Shown here: one piece after another, positions 55,569-64,000 of the stretch
How positions within the stretch are numbered: position 1 is the stretch's first letter
Layout of the letters: every line of letters begins with the position of its first letter
Source: Blastochloris tepida
Lineage (GTDB): Bacteria; Pseudomonadota; Alphaproteobacteria; Rhizobiales; Xanthobacteraceae
Length of the DNA stretch: 64,000 nucleotides
NCBI RefSeq assembly: GCF_003966715.1
Contig: NZ_AP018907.1
Span: 1,786,001 to 1,850,000, forward strand
Direction: 5' to 3'
Program-made: the position numbers and the translations under genes
The notes under the pieces: generated by a model
Database searches by the model: none
Seen by the model: the letters and a program-made list of their open reading frames with translations, nothing else
Told to the model about the DNA's origin: nothing

Positions 55569-57060
55569 GGAACGCAATCTCCCGCGTCTGTCGCACGGCG
55601 GGCAGCACCAGCATCACCACCAGGGCAAGCGCGGCGAGCAACAGAGCAAGGCTCAAGGGACGGGTGAGGAAGACGGTGGGATCGCCGCGCGACAGCAGCA
55701 GGGCGCGGCGCAAATTCTCTTCCATCAGGGGGCCGAGCACGAAGCCGAGCAAGAGCGGCGCCGGCTCGCACCTCAGCTTGATGAAGACGTAGCCAAGGAC
55801 GCCGAAGCCGGCGGCGAACATCACTTCGGTCGCGCTCTGGTTCACGCTGTAGACGCCGATGCAGCAGAACACCAGGATCGCCGGGTAGAGCAAATGGTAG
55901 GGCACGCGGAGCAGCCGGATCCAGATGCCGATCAAGGGCAGATTGAGCAGCACCAGCATCAGATTGCCGATCCACATGCTGGCGATCAGCCCCCAGAACA
56001 GATCGGGCTTGTCGGTCATCACCTGCGGGCCCGGCACGATGCCGTGGATCATCATGGCGCCAACCATCAGCGCCATCACCGCGTTGGGCGGAATGCCGAG
56101 AGTCAGCAGTGGAATGAACGAAGTCTGGGCGCCTGCGTTGTTGGCAGCCTCCGGTGCCGCCACGCCCTCGATGGCACCACGGCCGAAACGCGACGGATCA
56201 TCGGCCAGCCTCTTCTCCAGCGTATAGGCTGCGAACGCGCTCAGCACCGCGCCGCCGCCGGGCAGGACACCGAGCACCGAGCCGAGAAAGGTTCCGCGCA
56301 GCGTCGGCTTCCAGGAAGCACGGAAATCCTCGCGCTTCGGCCAGATTCCGCTCACGGCCGCGGCGTAGACATCACGCTGGGCACCCTTTTCGATGTTGTG
56401 GATGATCTCGCCGATGCCGAACAGGCCCATCGACACCACGACGAAGCCGAAGCCGTCCGCCAGTTCCGGAATCCCGAAGCTGAAGCGCACGGCACCGGAA
56501 TTCACGTCGGTGCCGACGAGTCCGACCACGAGGCCAAGCACCGTCATCGCGATGGCCTTGGCGAGCGAGCCTGATGCCAACACCACCGCGGCGACGAGGC
56601 CGAGCACCATCAGCGAGAAATATTCGGCTGGGCCGAACTTCAGCGCCACCGCCGCCAGTGGTGCAGCAAGCGCCGCGATCAGCAGCGTCGACACCGTGCC
56701 GGCGAAGAACGAGCCCAGCGCGACGATGCCGAGCGCGGCACCGGCACGGCCCTGCCGCGCCATGGCGTGGCCGTCGAGGCAGGTCACCACGGACGAGGAC
56801 TCGCCCGGCAGATTGACCAGGATGGCGGATGTCGAGCCGCCATACTGCGCACCGTAATAGATGCCTGCCAACATGATCAGCGCCGACAGCGGCTCCTGGC
56901 CGTAGGTTGCCGGCAGCAGCATGGCGATGGTCGCCACCGGCCCGATGCCGGGCAATACGCCCACCAGCGTGCCGAGCGTGACGCCGATCAGGCAATAGAG
57001 GAGATTGGTCAGGGTGAGCGCGGCCTCGAACCCCTGACCGAGTTGACCGAACAGTTCCAT
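55558..57060 (-). CDS. tctA: Tripartite tricarboxylate transporter large permease
   Basis: 500-residue membrane protein with about 12 segments. TctA motifs include GVLPGIGPVATIAMLLPATY and YGGSTSAILVNLPGESSS. The ATG at 57060 overlaps the tctB stop (ATGA); the frame continues upstream but only as a shadow of tctB. Confidence 0.93.
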   Translation of the reverse strand: MELFGQLGQGFEAALTLTNLLYCLIGVTLGTLVGVLPGIGPVATIAMLLPATYGQEPLSALIMLAGIYYGAQYGGSTSAILVNLPGESSSVVTCLDGHAMARQGRAGAALGIVALGSFFAGTVSTLLIAALAAPLAAVALKFGPAEYFSLMVLGLVAAVVLASGSLAKAIAMTVLGLVVGLVGTDVNSGAVRFSFGIPELADGFGFVVVSMGLFGIGEIIHNIEKGAQRDVYAAAVSGIWPKREDFRASWKPTLRGTFLGSVLGVLPGGGAVLSAFAAYTLEKRLADDPSRFGRGAIEGVAAPEAANNAGAQTSFIPLLTLGIPPNAVMALMVGAMMIHGIVPGPQVMTDKPDLFWGLIASMWIGNLMLVLLNLPLIGIWIRLLRVPYHLLYPAILVFCCIGVYSVNQSATEVMFAAGFGVLGYVFIKLRCEPAPLLLGFVLGPLMEENLRRALLLSRGDPTVFLTRPLSLALLLAALALVVMLVLPAVRQTREIAFHED

Positions 57061-57569
57061 CAGAGCAGCGCGAGCTGAGGCGGCATCACGTCGAACGGCA
57101 GCTGCAGGCCATAGGCAAACACTGCGACCGAACCGGCCGCCAGCAGCACGCCCAGCAGCAGCGCCGTGCCCCACTGGACCGTGCGCCGCGCAAGACTGCT
57201 CACGAGCACAACGCCGATGACGCCCGCCGCAAGGCCGAGATGGCTTATGATCAGCGCAAACAGGATCACACTTGCGGACACCGCGATCGTCGGGCGCAGC
57301 CACGCGCCATCTCCTGGCTCGACGTCGGGTTCGGCCGCGTCGCGGTCGGCATTCACGGCGATGAGCACTCCGAGGCCGGTCAGAATCAAGCCGAGAAGCA
57401 GGGGGAAATAGCCCGGCCCCATGCGCATCGTCGTGCCGAGTGGAAGCATCGAGGCTGCAACGGCAACGACACCACCGGTCAGCACGAAGAAGGCGCCCGC
57501 GACATGGTCACGCCGGAGAGCGATCCGCGATGCCGCTGACGTCTGCTCGCGGAATGAAACAAGAGACAT
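57060..57569 (-). CDS. tctB: Tripartite tricarboxylate transporter small permease
   Basis: 169-residue protein with four membrane segments, typical of TctB (GAFFVLTGGVVAVAASMLPLG and RMGPGYFPLLLGLILTGLGV). The start at 57569 is preferred; ATG at 57599 is possible. First gene of the operon tctB-tctA-ligase-hydratase-tctC, with 237 bp of upstream DNA available for control. Confidence 0.85.
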   Translation of the reverse strand: MSLVSFREQTSAASRIALRRDHVAGAFFVLTGGVVAVAASMLPLGTTMRMGPGYFPLLLGLILTGLGVLIAVNADRDAAEPDVEPGDGAWLRPTIAVSASVILFALIISHLGLAAGVIGVVLVSSLARRTVQWGTALLLGVLLAAGSVAVFAYGLQLPFDVMPPQLALL

Positions 57570-57806
57570 TTTCGCACACTCTTTCGGAAGGTGGCGCATG
57601 GCCACACGTTCTGAACCGATGAAAGAGGGTCGCCGAAAACAGTCGAGGTCGCAATGGATGCGCATTGCCTATTGGCGTGCGTTCGTAGCGCATCAACCTC
57701 CACAGCATGCCGGGGCGGAAAGAAAATTCCTGTCACTGTCGCGGCGTCATTGCAGCTGACCGCGCGACGTGATGTCCCTCGCCGCCCCTTCTCTGCCCAC
57801 CCCGTT

Positions 57807-59012
57807 TCAGGTCACTTGCGCCAGCGCAAAATCGAGGTCGTCGAGAATGTCGTCGGTGGTCTCAAGACCGACCGACAGGCGGATCAATCCTTCCGAAATG
57901 CCGTGCGCGGCACGTTCCTCCGGCGAATAGGCAGCGTGAGTCATGCTGGCCGGATGTTGCACCAGTGTTTCGGTATCGCCGAGGCTCACGCCGCGTTGCG
58001 CCAGCCTCAGTGCGTTCATCAGCGCCCGCCCGGCGTCGAGGCCGCCCTTGAGTTCGAACGCGACGAGTCCGCTGCCGGCTGCCATCTGCCGGCTCACAAC
58101 ATCCGCCTGCGGGAACGATGGCAGGCGGGGATAGTGCACCACATCGACGGCCGAATGCGCTGCCAGCATCTCGGCCACCGCCAACGCCGAGCGTGAGTGC
58201 TGCGCCATGCGCAGCTCCAGCGTCTTGAGCCCGCGCAGCACCAGGAAAGCCGACAGCGGCGCCAGCGTGGCGCCGGTGAGATAGCGCAGACCGTGCTGGC
58301 GGACGCGCTTGATCGTCTCGTCCGGCCCGACGACGATGCCGGCGAGCAGATCGCCATGGCCACCGAGATACTTGGTCGCCGAGTGCACCACGAGGTCGGC
58401 GCCGTGCCTGAGCGGGCGCTGCAGCGCCGGTGTCGCAAACGTGTTGTCGACGAGGGTCAGCGCGCCGGCGCGTCGGGCGATCGCCGAAATGGCCGCGATG
58501 TCGATCACCCGAAGATTGGGATTGGCGGGGGTCTCGAAATAAACGAGCCGCGTTTTCCCGGCCCGCACCGCCGCCGCCACGCTGTCGGGGTTGGTGAAGT
58601 CGGCGACCGTGACCTCGACGCCGAAGCGGCTGAGGCCGGCGGTGAACAGCTTGTAGGAATTGCCGTAGAGCACCTTTTCGATGACGACGTGGTCGCCGGC
58701 ATTCAGAAGCGTCCACAACGTCGCCGAAATCGCAGCCATGCCGGAGGCGACCGCCAACGCCGCCTCGCCGCCTTCGAGGTCGGCAAGCCGCGTTTCGAGA
58801 ATGCTCTGGGTGGGATTCTTGGTGCGGCCATACGCATAGCCATCGCGCAGGCCGGCGAACACCTCCGCGCCGTGCTCGGCGGTCTCGAACACATAGGTCG
58901 ACGACAGATGGATCGGCGGCGTCAGCGCGCCGTCCGCGTCAGCCGGATCGTAGCCCGAATGAATGGCACGTGTAGCGAACCCCTGTTCCGCGTTGCGCGG
59001 CGATCTTGCCAT
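57807..59012 (-). CDS. mdeA: Methionine gamma-lyase/O-acetylhomoserine sulfhydrylase-type PLP enzyme
   Basis: 401-residue Cys/Met-metabolism PLP enzyme. The PLP lysine is in [16 protein letters not shown], and [22 protein letters not shown] is the tetramer/phosphate loop. The C-terminal [20 protein letters not shown] is most like methionine gamma-lyase. An O-succinylhomoserine sulfhydrylase cannot be excluded. Confidence 0.8.
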   Translation of the reverse strand: MARSPRNAEQGFATRAIHSGYDPADADGALTPPIHLSSTYVFETAEHGAEVFAGLRDGYAYGRTKNPTQSILETRLADLEGGEAALAVASGMAAISATLWTLLNAGDHVVIEKVLYGNSYKLFTAGLSRFGVEVTVADFTNPDSVAAAVRAGKTRLVYFETPANPNLRVIDIAAISAIARRAGALTLVDNTFATPALQRPLRHGADLVVHSATKYLGGHGDLLAGIVVGPDETIKRVRQHGLRYLTGATLAPLSAFLVLRGLKTLELRMAQHSRSALAVAEMLAAHSAVDVVHYPRLPSFPQADVVSRQMAAGSGLVAFELKGGLDAGRALMNALRLAQRGVSLGDTETLVQHPASMTHAAYSPEERAAHGISEGLIRLSVGLETTDDILDDLDFALAQVT

Positions 59013-59447
59013 GATGAACGAACCCTTCGAAAGCGCGTCAACGGTTTGGCGCGAGGCAGCGCAGTCTAGGCATTCGGGTCAACAAGGCTATCCCGGCGAT
59101 GCTGCGAGATTGCGCCCAAGTTGCGGCCGCACGGTAACCGCGGAAGCATTCGACGACCGGGGAGAACATTTTGCCGGTGATGATCCATCATGCGAACAAT
59201 GCATTCCCCGCAGCCTGGAAAGAATGGCATGTGCATTCGTGGACCCTTCCGGGCGGGCAACGATCCTCTGCCGCATGCAGGAGCGCGCGCGCTGGCACGG
59301 CGCAGCGAATGGGAAGACGCGGAGTTTCGGAGATCAGCACGCGCGCGCCGTGCCATCTGATTTTGCGCGCGACAGGATTTGTCGGAATGAACGGGTGACG
59401 GCGTGTCGGAATGACACGCTCAACCCGCCCAAGTGCTTTGATTTATT
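59013..59447. other. 435-bp intergenic stretch without a supported gene
   Basis: Open frames here overlap the tRNA and have no family features. A short inverted repeat (GCGTGTC-GGAAT-GACACGC, 59401-59419) lies downstream of the tRNA and may help its 3' end formation, but no T-run follows. Confidence 0.4.
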
Positions 59448-59523
<76 letters not shown>

Positions 59524-59746
59524 GCTGGGAAACGGCTCTCGTTTCCTGCGAATGACGCGTTGGTAACAGAGCGAAGGTGGGGTGTCCAGCCCGACGATGC
59601 GTCTTCCCCCAGCCGGTCAGGCACATTCATGGATTTTCCGAACGATCCCGCACCGGACCACAGGGGACCATTCCTCGAAACCGTTGACCGGCAAGGGATT
59701 TCTCGGCGGCTGAATGCCCGGCTCCGACCTTCGGTCCGGAGCCCCC

Positions 59747-61354
59747 TCACATCCTGAACACGCCGAACCGGGTCTCCGGCACCGGGGCGTTCAGGGCGGC
59801 GGAGAAGGCCAGCGCCAGCACGCGGCGGGTTTCGGTGGGGGCGATGATGCCGTCGTCCCACAGCCGCGCGGTGGCGAAATACGGGCTGCCCTCGGCCTCG
59901 TACTTGGCGCGAATCGGCGCCTTGAACGCCGCCTCCTCCTCGGCCGACCATTTGCCGCCCGACGCCTCGATATTGTCGCGCTTGACGGTGGCGAGCACGG
60001 TGGCCGCCTGCTCGCCGCCCATCACCGAGATGCGCGAGTTCGGCCAGGAGAACAGGAAGCGCGGGCTGTAGGCGCGGCCGCACATGCCGTAATTGCCGGC
60101 GCCGTGCGAGCCGCCGACGATCACCGTAATCTTCGGCACGCTCGCGCAGGCCACCGCCGTCACCATTTTGGCGCCGTCCTTGGCGATGCCGCCGGCCTCG
60201 TACTCGCGCCCCACCATGAAGCCGGTGATGTTCTGCAGGAACAAGAGCGGCACCCGGCGCTGGCTGCACAGTTCGACGAAGTGCGCCGCCTTCAGCGCGC
60301 TTTCCGAATAGAGGATGCCGTTGTTGGCGACGATGCCGACCGGAATGCCGTGGATGTGGGCGAAGCCGGTGACCAGCGTGGTGCCGTAGAGCCGCTTGAA
60401 CTCGTCGAACTCGGAGGCGTCGACGAGGCGCGCGATCACCTCGCGAATGTCGTATTGGCGGCGGGTGTCGGCCGGGACGATGCCGTCAAGCTCGGCCTCG
60501 TCATAGGCGGGCGGGCGAGGCTCGCGCAGCGCGATGTCGATCGCTTTCCGGGTGTTGAGATTGCCGACGATGCGCCGGCAGATGGCCAGCGCGTGGGTGT
60601 CGTCGGCGGCGTAATGGTCGGCGACGCCGGAGTGGCGGGCGTGGACGTCGGCGCCGCCGAGATCCTCGGCCGACACCACCTCGCCGGTCGCGGCCTTCAC
60701 CAGCGGCGGGCCGCCGAGGAAGATGGTGCCCTGGCGGCGCACGATGACGGTCTCGTCCGACATCGCCGGCACATAGGCGCCGCCCGCCGTGCACGAGCCC
60801 ATCACCACCGCGACCTGGGCGATGCCGGCGGCCGACAGATTGGCCTGGTTGAAGAAGATTCGGCCGAAATGCTCGCGGTCGGGGAACACCTCGGTCTGGT
60901 GCGGCAGGTTGGCGCCGCCGGAATCGACCAGGTACACGCAGGGCAGCCGGTTCTGCAGCGCGATCTCCTGGGCGCGCAGGTGCTTCTTGACGGTGAGCGG
61001 GTAGTAGCTGCCGCCCTTGATGGTGGCATCGTTGCAGACGATGACGCACTCGCGGCCCTCGATGCGGCCGATGCCGGTGATGACGCCCGCGCCGTGCACG
61101 TCGCCCTCATACATGCCGAAGGCGGCGAGCGGCGCGAGATCGAGAAACGGCGTGCCGGGGTCGATGAGGCGCATCACCCGCTCGCGGGGAAGCAGCTTGC
61201 CGCGGGCGACATGGCGCTCGCGCGTCTTGGCGTTGCCGCCCAGCGCCGCCTCGGCGCGACGGGCCTTCAGCTCCGCAACCAGCGCCGCCATGGCGGCACG
61301 ATTTTCCGCAAACACCGGCGCACCGGTGTCGATGCTCGACGCAATGACCGCCAC
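59747..61354 (-). CDS. mccB: Acyl-CoA carboxylase carboxyltransferase (methylcrotonyl-CoA type)
   Basis: 535-residue biotin-dependent carboxyltransferase subunit. Crotonase-like halves carry the acyl-CoA site ([19 protein letters not shown]) and the carboxybiotin site ([36 protein letters not shown]). These are typical of methylcrotonyl-CoA/geranyl-CoA carboxylase beta chains. Start GTG 61354 is chosen because GGAGG lies five bases before it. No biotin carboxylase gene is in the window, so its alpha partner is encoded elsewhere. Confidence 0.87.
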   Translation of the reverse strand: MAVIASSIDTGAPVFAENRAAMAALVAELKARRAEAALGGNAKTRERHVARGKLLPRERVMRLIDPGTPFLDLAPLAAFGMYEGDVHGAGVITGIGRIEGRECVIVCNDATIKGGSYYPLTVKKHLRAQEIALQNRLPCVYLVDSGGANLPHQTEVFPDREHFGRIFFNQANLSAAGIAQVAVVMGSCTAGGAYVPAMSDETVIVRRQGTIFLGGPPLVKAATGEVVSAEDLGGADVHARHSGVADHYAADDTHALAICRRIVGNLNTRKAIDIALREPRPPAYDEAELDGIVPADTRRQYDIREVIARLVDASEFDEFKRLYGTTLVTGFAHIHGIPVGIVANNGILYSESALKAAHFVELCSQRRVPLLFLQNITGFMVGREYEAGGIAKDGAKMVTAVACASVPKITVIVGGSHGAGNYGMCGRAYSPRFLFSWPNSRISVMGGEQAATVLATVKRDNIEASGGKWSAEEEAAFKAPIRAKYEAEGSPYFATARLWDDGIIAPTETRRVLALAFSAALNAPVPETRFGVFRM

Positions 61355-61523
61355 CAAGGCCTCCCCAGACGTCCGGCACTTTTGCGGCCGGTTCCCCTTA
61401 TCTATGACGCAAGCGCGGGGACGGCGGAAGCTGACCGTTGGTTGAGGATGAAACTGGTTTGGCGCGGTGACCCGACCAGCGTTGTACCTTAGGACAACAC
61501 CAGTGCTTGTATGGGAGGCTCTG

Positions 61524-61940
61524 TTGACGTCGAAAACCCTTCTCCATTTGAATGCCACCCTAAAATTTATAGAGTTTATTATCAAAAACTTCGATGAAGC
61601 CGACGACACAAAGCCTATAGGACAAATCAGACAAGAATTTAAAGAAAAGCTCGGCGCCAATGCCCCAAAATTGATTAATCAACATTTTGGCATCATTCGA
61701 CTCATACCGCTAATGCACATTGCGCAAGAAAAATTTTTAGATAACACGGAAGATGGGAAAATACTTAGAATAATAAGGAATTCATTCGCTCATAATGATT
61801 TTCAGTGCAACGAGAATGTTTATAAATTTTTCAATAATCGCCCCAATGAAAAAGACGTTGATATGGAATACGAAGAATTTGTAAATTTTATATGGAGAAT
61901 CGAGAATGCGTTTTTCAAAGAACGCTATCTAGATGAATAG
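61524..61940 (+). CDS. AT-rich foreign ORF with HEPN-like RxxxxH motif
   Basis: 138-residue helical protein starting at TTG 61524, preceded by GGGAGG with five bases between. Base composition is strikingly AT-rich against a GC-rich background, and codons such as AAA, AAT and ATA dominate, so it was acquired. The segment [11 protein letters not shown] contains R-N-x3-H, the RxxxxH catalytic signature of HEPN ribonucleases (RNA-targeting toxins and abortive infection proteins). No partner antitoxin is beside it. I do not recognise a specific family. Confidence 0.6.
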   Translation: MTSKTLLHLNATLKFIEFIIKNFDEADDTKPIGQIRQEFKEKLGANAPKLINQHFGIIRLIPLMHIAQEKFLDNTEDGKILRIIRNSFAHNDFQCNENVYKFFNNRPNEKDVDMEYEEFVNFIWRIENAFFKERYLDE

Positions 61941-61975
61941 TCTTTTCGGTACTTTGAATTACGGACTGCGCCCGC

Positions 61976-62650
61976 TCAGCTCATCCGCTTGACCTCGGGC
62001 CAGTCGATCTCGCTGCGCGAGACCACCCAGGTCTCCTTCAGCGCCTGGGCCTTCCAGGCCTTGAAGGCCGGCAAGCTTTCCACCGCCTCCATGTAGCGGG
62101 CGGCCGTCTCATCCACCGCAACGTCATAGGTGCGGAACCGCGTCACCACCGGGGCGAACATGGCATCGGCGATGCTGAACGCGCCAAACAGGAACGGCCC
62201 GTCGGCGCCGAACCGGTCGCGGCAGTCCCGCCAGATCGCCAGCAGGCGCTCGACATTGGCCGCGGCCTCCGGCGTCAGCGCCCGCGATTCGATCGGCCGC
62301 CACAGGTTCATCGGCAGCAGCTTGCGCAGGGCGGAAAAGCCGGCGTGCATCTCCGCCGACACCGAGCGCGCCGCGGCCCGCGCCGCCGAATCGGCCGGCC
62401 AGAGCGCGCGGTCGGGAAACCGCTCGGCGAGATATTCGAGGATCGCCAGCGATTCCCACACCTGGATGCCGCCATCGATCAGGCAGGGCACCTTGCCGGA
62501 GGGGGAATGGCGGGCGATCTCGGCCCGCGTGTCGGGCTGGTCGAGCGGGACCACCGTCTCCTCGAACGGGATGCCGGCCACCGTCATCGCCAGCCAGGGC
62601 CGCATCGACCAGGACGAATAGTTCTTGTTACCGATCACAAGGCGCAGCAT
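61976..62650 (-). CDS. Glutathione S-transferase family protein
   Basis: 224 residues from the ATG at 62650. The thioredoxin-like N-domain begins LVIGNKNYSSWSMRPWLAM, with the glutathione-contact SGKVPCLIDGG and WESLAILEYLAERFP. A helical C-domain follows. The Ser-rich NKNYSSWS segment matches the YfcF-like/MaiA-like bacterial GSTs with a serine active site. The longer frame to 62794 overlaps the start of the divergent gene's region and lacks a start signal. Confidence 0.88.
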   Translation of the reverse strand: MLRLVIGNKNYSSWSMRPWLAMTVAGIPFEETVVPLDQPDTRAEIARHSPSGKVPCLIDGGIQVWESLAILEYLAERFPDRALWPADSAARAAARSVSAEMHAGFSALRKLLPMNLWRPIESRALTPEAAANVERLLAIWRDCRDRFGADGPFLFGAFSIADAMFAPVVTRFRTYDVAVDETAARYMEAVESLPAFKAWKAQALKETWVVSRSEIDWPEVKRMS

Positions 62651-62840
62651 TCCGCTCAGGCTCCGGTGGCGTCCTGCTGCGGAAGCTGCCATGGCGGCGG
62701 CATCGGCACAATCGCGCGCACGGCATCGCCAACCTGCAGATGATCCGCAGATCATCGCCGCCCCGCCGGCCGATCGTCGGGTTGCCGGCGGCACGGGGGC
62801 TGCCTACCATGCCGGCCCTTTCCGGTGCGGGCTTGGCGGC

Positions 62841-63539
62841 ATGGGCGATTTCACCGTTCTCGACCTTGCGGCATTCGCCACGTTCGTTCTCACCTGGGCC
62901 GTCTATCACGCGGCGCTGGAGTGGAGCCCGTACGCGGCGCGCAACCTCAACCACATCATGGAGCGCTACCGGCACGCCTGGATGCACCAGATGCTGGCGC
63001 GCGACGTGCGCATCGTCGACACCCAGATCATGGCCACGTTGCAGAACGGCAGCGCGTTCTTCGCCTCCAGCTCGCTGTTCGCCATCGGCGGCGCGCTGGC
63101 GCTGCTGCGCGCCAGCGAGGACGCCATGCGGCTGATGGAGGGGCTGCCCTTCAACATCCACACCACGCGCGGCGTGTGGGAGCTCAAGGTGCTGGGGCTG
63201 ACGGTGATGTTCGTCCACGCGTTCTTCAAGTTCGCGTGGTCGTACCGGCTGTTCAACTACGCCGCCATCGTGATGGGCTCGGTTCCGTCATCCCAATTCA
63301 AGGACGATCCGGCGGCGATCGCCATTGCCAACCGTGCAGCCAAGCTGCATGCCATCGCCGGCCGGCATTTCAACCGCGGCCAGCGGGCGCTGTTCTTTGC
63401 ACTCGGCTATCTCGGCTGGTTCGTCAGTGCCTGGGCGCTCATCGCAACCACCTTCGCCGTGCTGGTGGTGATGCTGCGCCGGCAATATGGCAACGAGTTC
63501 CAGCACCTGTTCGAAGACGACCCGATCGCCTTCAAATGA
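62841..63539 (+). CDS. DUF599 membrane protein
   Basis: 232 residues with four or five membrane segments (LAAFATFVLTWAVYHAALEW, FASSSLFAIGGALALLRA, LKVLGLTVMFVHAFFKFAW, ALFFALGYLGWFVSAWALIA). The DUF599 hallmark RDVRIVDTQIMATLQNGSAF and FKFAWSYRLFNYAAI are present. Function unknown; frequent in alpha- and gammaproteobacteria. Confidence 0.88.
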   Translation: MGDFTVLDLAAFATFVLTWAVYHAALEWSPYAARNLNHIMERYRHAWMHQMLARDVRIVDTQIMATLQNGSAFFASSSLFAIGGALALLRASEDAMRLMEGLPFNIHTTRGVWELKVLGLTVMFVHAFFKFAWSYRLFNYAAIVMGSVPSSQFKDDPAAIAIANRAAKLHAIAGRHFNRGQRALFFALGYLGWFVSAWALIATTFAVLVVMLRRQYGNEFQHLFEDDPIAFK

Positions 63540-63595
63540 GCGGCGGTCAGGCGAGGCCGACTCTCACGCGATTCTGGACCTCACGCGATTGGACC

Positions 63596-63724
63596 TCACG
63601 CGATGCTTGCCATCGCCGCCAGAACGGCGAAGGCCAGGGCCGCGCCGCTGGTCCAGGCCACCATCTGCCAGCCCTCGCTGGTGTCTTCGGTGTCGTCGCT
63701 CGGATTGGTCGTGGACCAGCGCAT
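63596..63724 (-). CDS. Small single-span membrane protein
   Basis: 42 residues from the ATG at 63724, which has GAGGAG seven bases upstream. A hydrophilic head (MRWSTTNPSDDTEDTSEGWQ) is followed by one predicted membrane helix (MVAWTSGAALAFAVLAAMAS). Function unknown. Confidence 0.55.
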   Translation of the reverse strand: MRWSTTNPSDDTEDTSEGWQMVAWTSGAALAFAVLAAMASIA

Positions 63725-63888
63725 CGCCCGCTCCTCGATCATCTGAAACAGGGAATGTCCGCCCGGCAGACCGGGCCGTCGATGAAACCGTGTCCTTGCG
63801 TCGATCGTCCGATTGCATGGGGCAAACGCCCGTGATTTCACCCGGTTCCGTTCGTCAAGAAATTCGTCAAGAAAGTTGCAGTCCGGAC

Positions 63889-64000
63889 ATGACCGACACC
63901 GAAGAGGCCACCGTCGCCAACGTCATCCTCGACCTCGCCGCGGCGCGCGGCGGCGGCACGCTGTGCCCGACCGAAGCGGCACGCGCGGCCAGCGGCACGG
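63889..64000 (+). CDS. DUF3253 family protein (partial, C-terminus off window)
   Basis: The ATG at 63889 opens a frame that runs off the window: VANVILDLAAARGGGTLCPT and EAARAASGT match the start of DUF3253 winged-helix-like proteins, which normally have about 90 residues. A 12-bp exact tandem duplication (TTCGTCAAGAAA, 63851-63874) lies just upstream. Confidence 0.7.
   Translation, partial: MTDTEEATVANVILDLAAARGGGTLCPTEAARAASGT

Overview
The window is a GC-rich chromosomal segment from an alphaproteobacterium, most likely of the Hyphomicrobiales (Rhizobiales). This placement rests on codon use, the look of the proteins and the palindromic intergenic repeats; no rRNA is present to confirm it. 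The gene content describes a metabolically flexible organism able to live without oxygen. It has an ATP-dependent benzoyl-CoA reductase pathway, several routes for amine catabolism, electron-transfer-flavoprotein modules, and ABC and tripartite carboxylate importers.

Region 1 (1-8982): an anaerobic aromatic-ring operon on the minus strand, had-oah-dch-bcrC-bcrB-bcrA-bcrD, with bcrD cut by the window start. Divergent from it is gcdH, which feeds the ring-cleavage products on to crotonyl-CoA. The shared intergenic region carries two copies of a GCATTA-N8-TAATGC-like site.

Region 2 (9019-25740): primary-amine oxidation. An AraC-type regulator diverges from a tightly overlapping quinohemoprotein amine dehydrogenase (QHNDH) operon: alpha subunit, radical SAM maturase, gamma subunit, beta subunit, and one polypeptide that fuses the ABC exporter to the subtilisin-like maturation protease. 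Where characterised operons carry the O2-using flavin monooxygenase QhpG, this one ends with two coupled U32-family genes that keep the full Fe-S cysteine patterns of UbiV and UbiU, which are O2-independent hydroxylases. I infer an oxygen-independent route to the tryptophylquinone cofactor; this is the main find. A LysR regulator, a YdcSTUV-type putrescine importer and an aldehyde dehydrogenase follow.

Region 3 (26123-37169): methylated-amine oxidation. An APC-type permease diverges from a trimethylamine-dehydrogenase-family flavoprotein, a membrane Fe-S oxidoreductase fused to EtfB, EtfA, a PAS protein and a sigma-54 activator. A textbook -24/-12 promoter and dyad upstream sites lie before the dehydrogenase gene.

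Region 4 (37198-40797): GABA catabolism, with an XRE-cupin regulator divergent from gabT-gabD. It completes the path from putrescine to succinate.

Region 5 (40989-46284): a siaABCD signalling operon, an rnk-like gene and a small conserved-looking ORF.

Region 6 (46678-52230): an IS3 relic, a metQNI methionine importer, a GMC oxidoreductase and a DUF1847 protein.

Region 7 (52377-59523): a carboxylate module (TctB-TctA-CoA ligase-enoyl-CoA hydratase-TctC), a methionine gamma-lyase-like enzyme and tRNA-Lys(CTT).

Region 8 (59747-64000): an acyl-CoA carboxyltransferase, an AT-rich foreign ORF with a HEPN-like motif, a GST, a DUF599 membrane protein, a small membrane protein and the start of a DUF3253 gene.

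A family of roughly 125-bp palindromic repeats recurs. All three complete copies lie between convergent gene ends.
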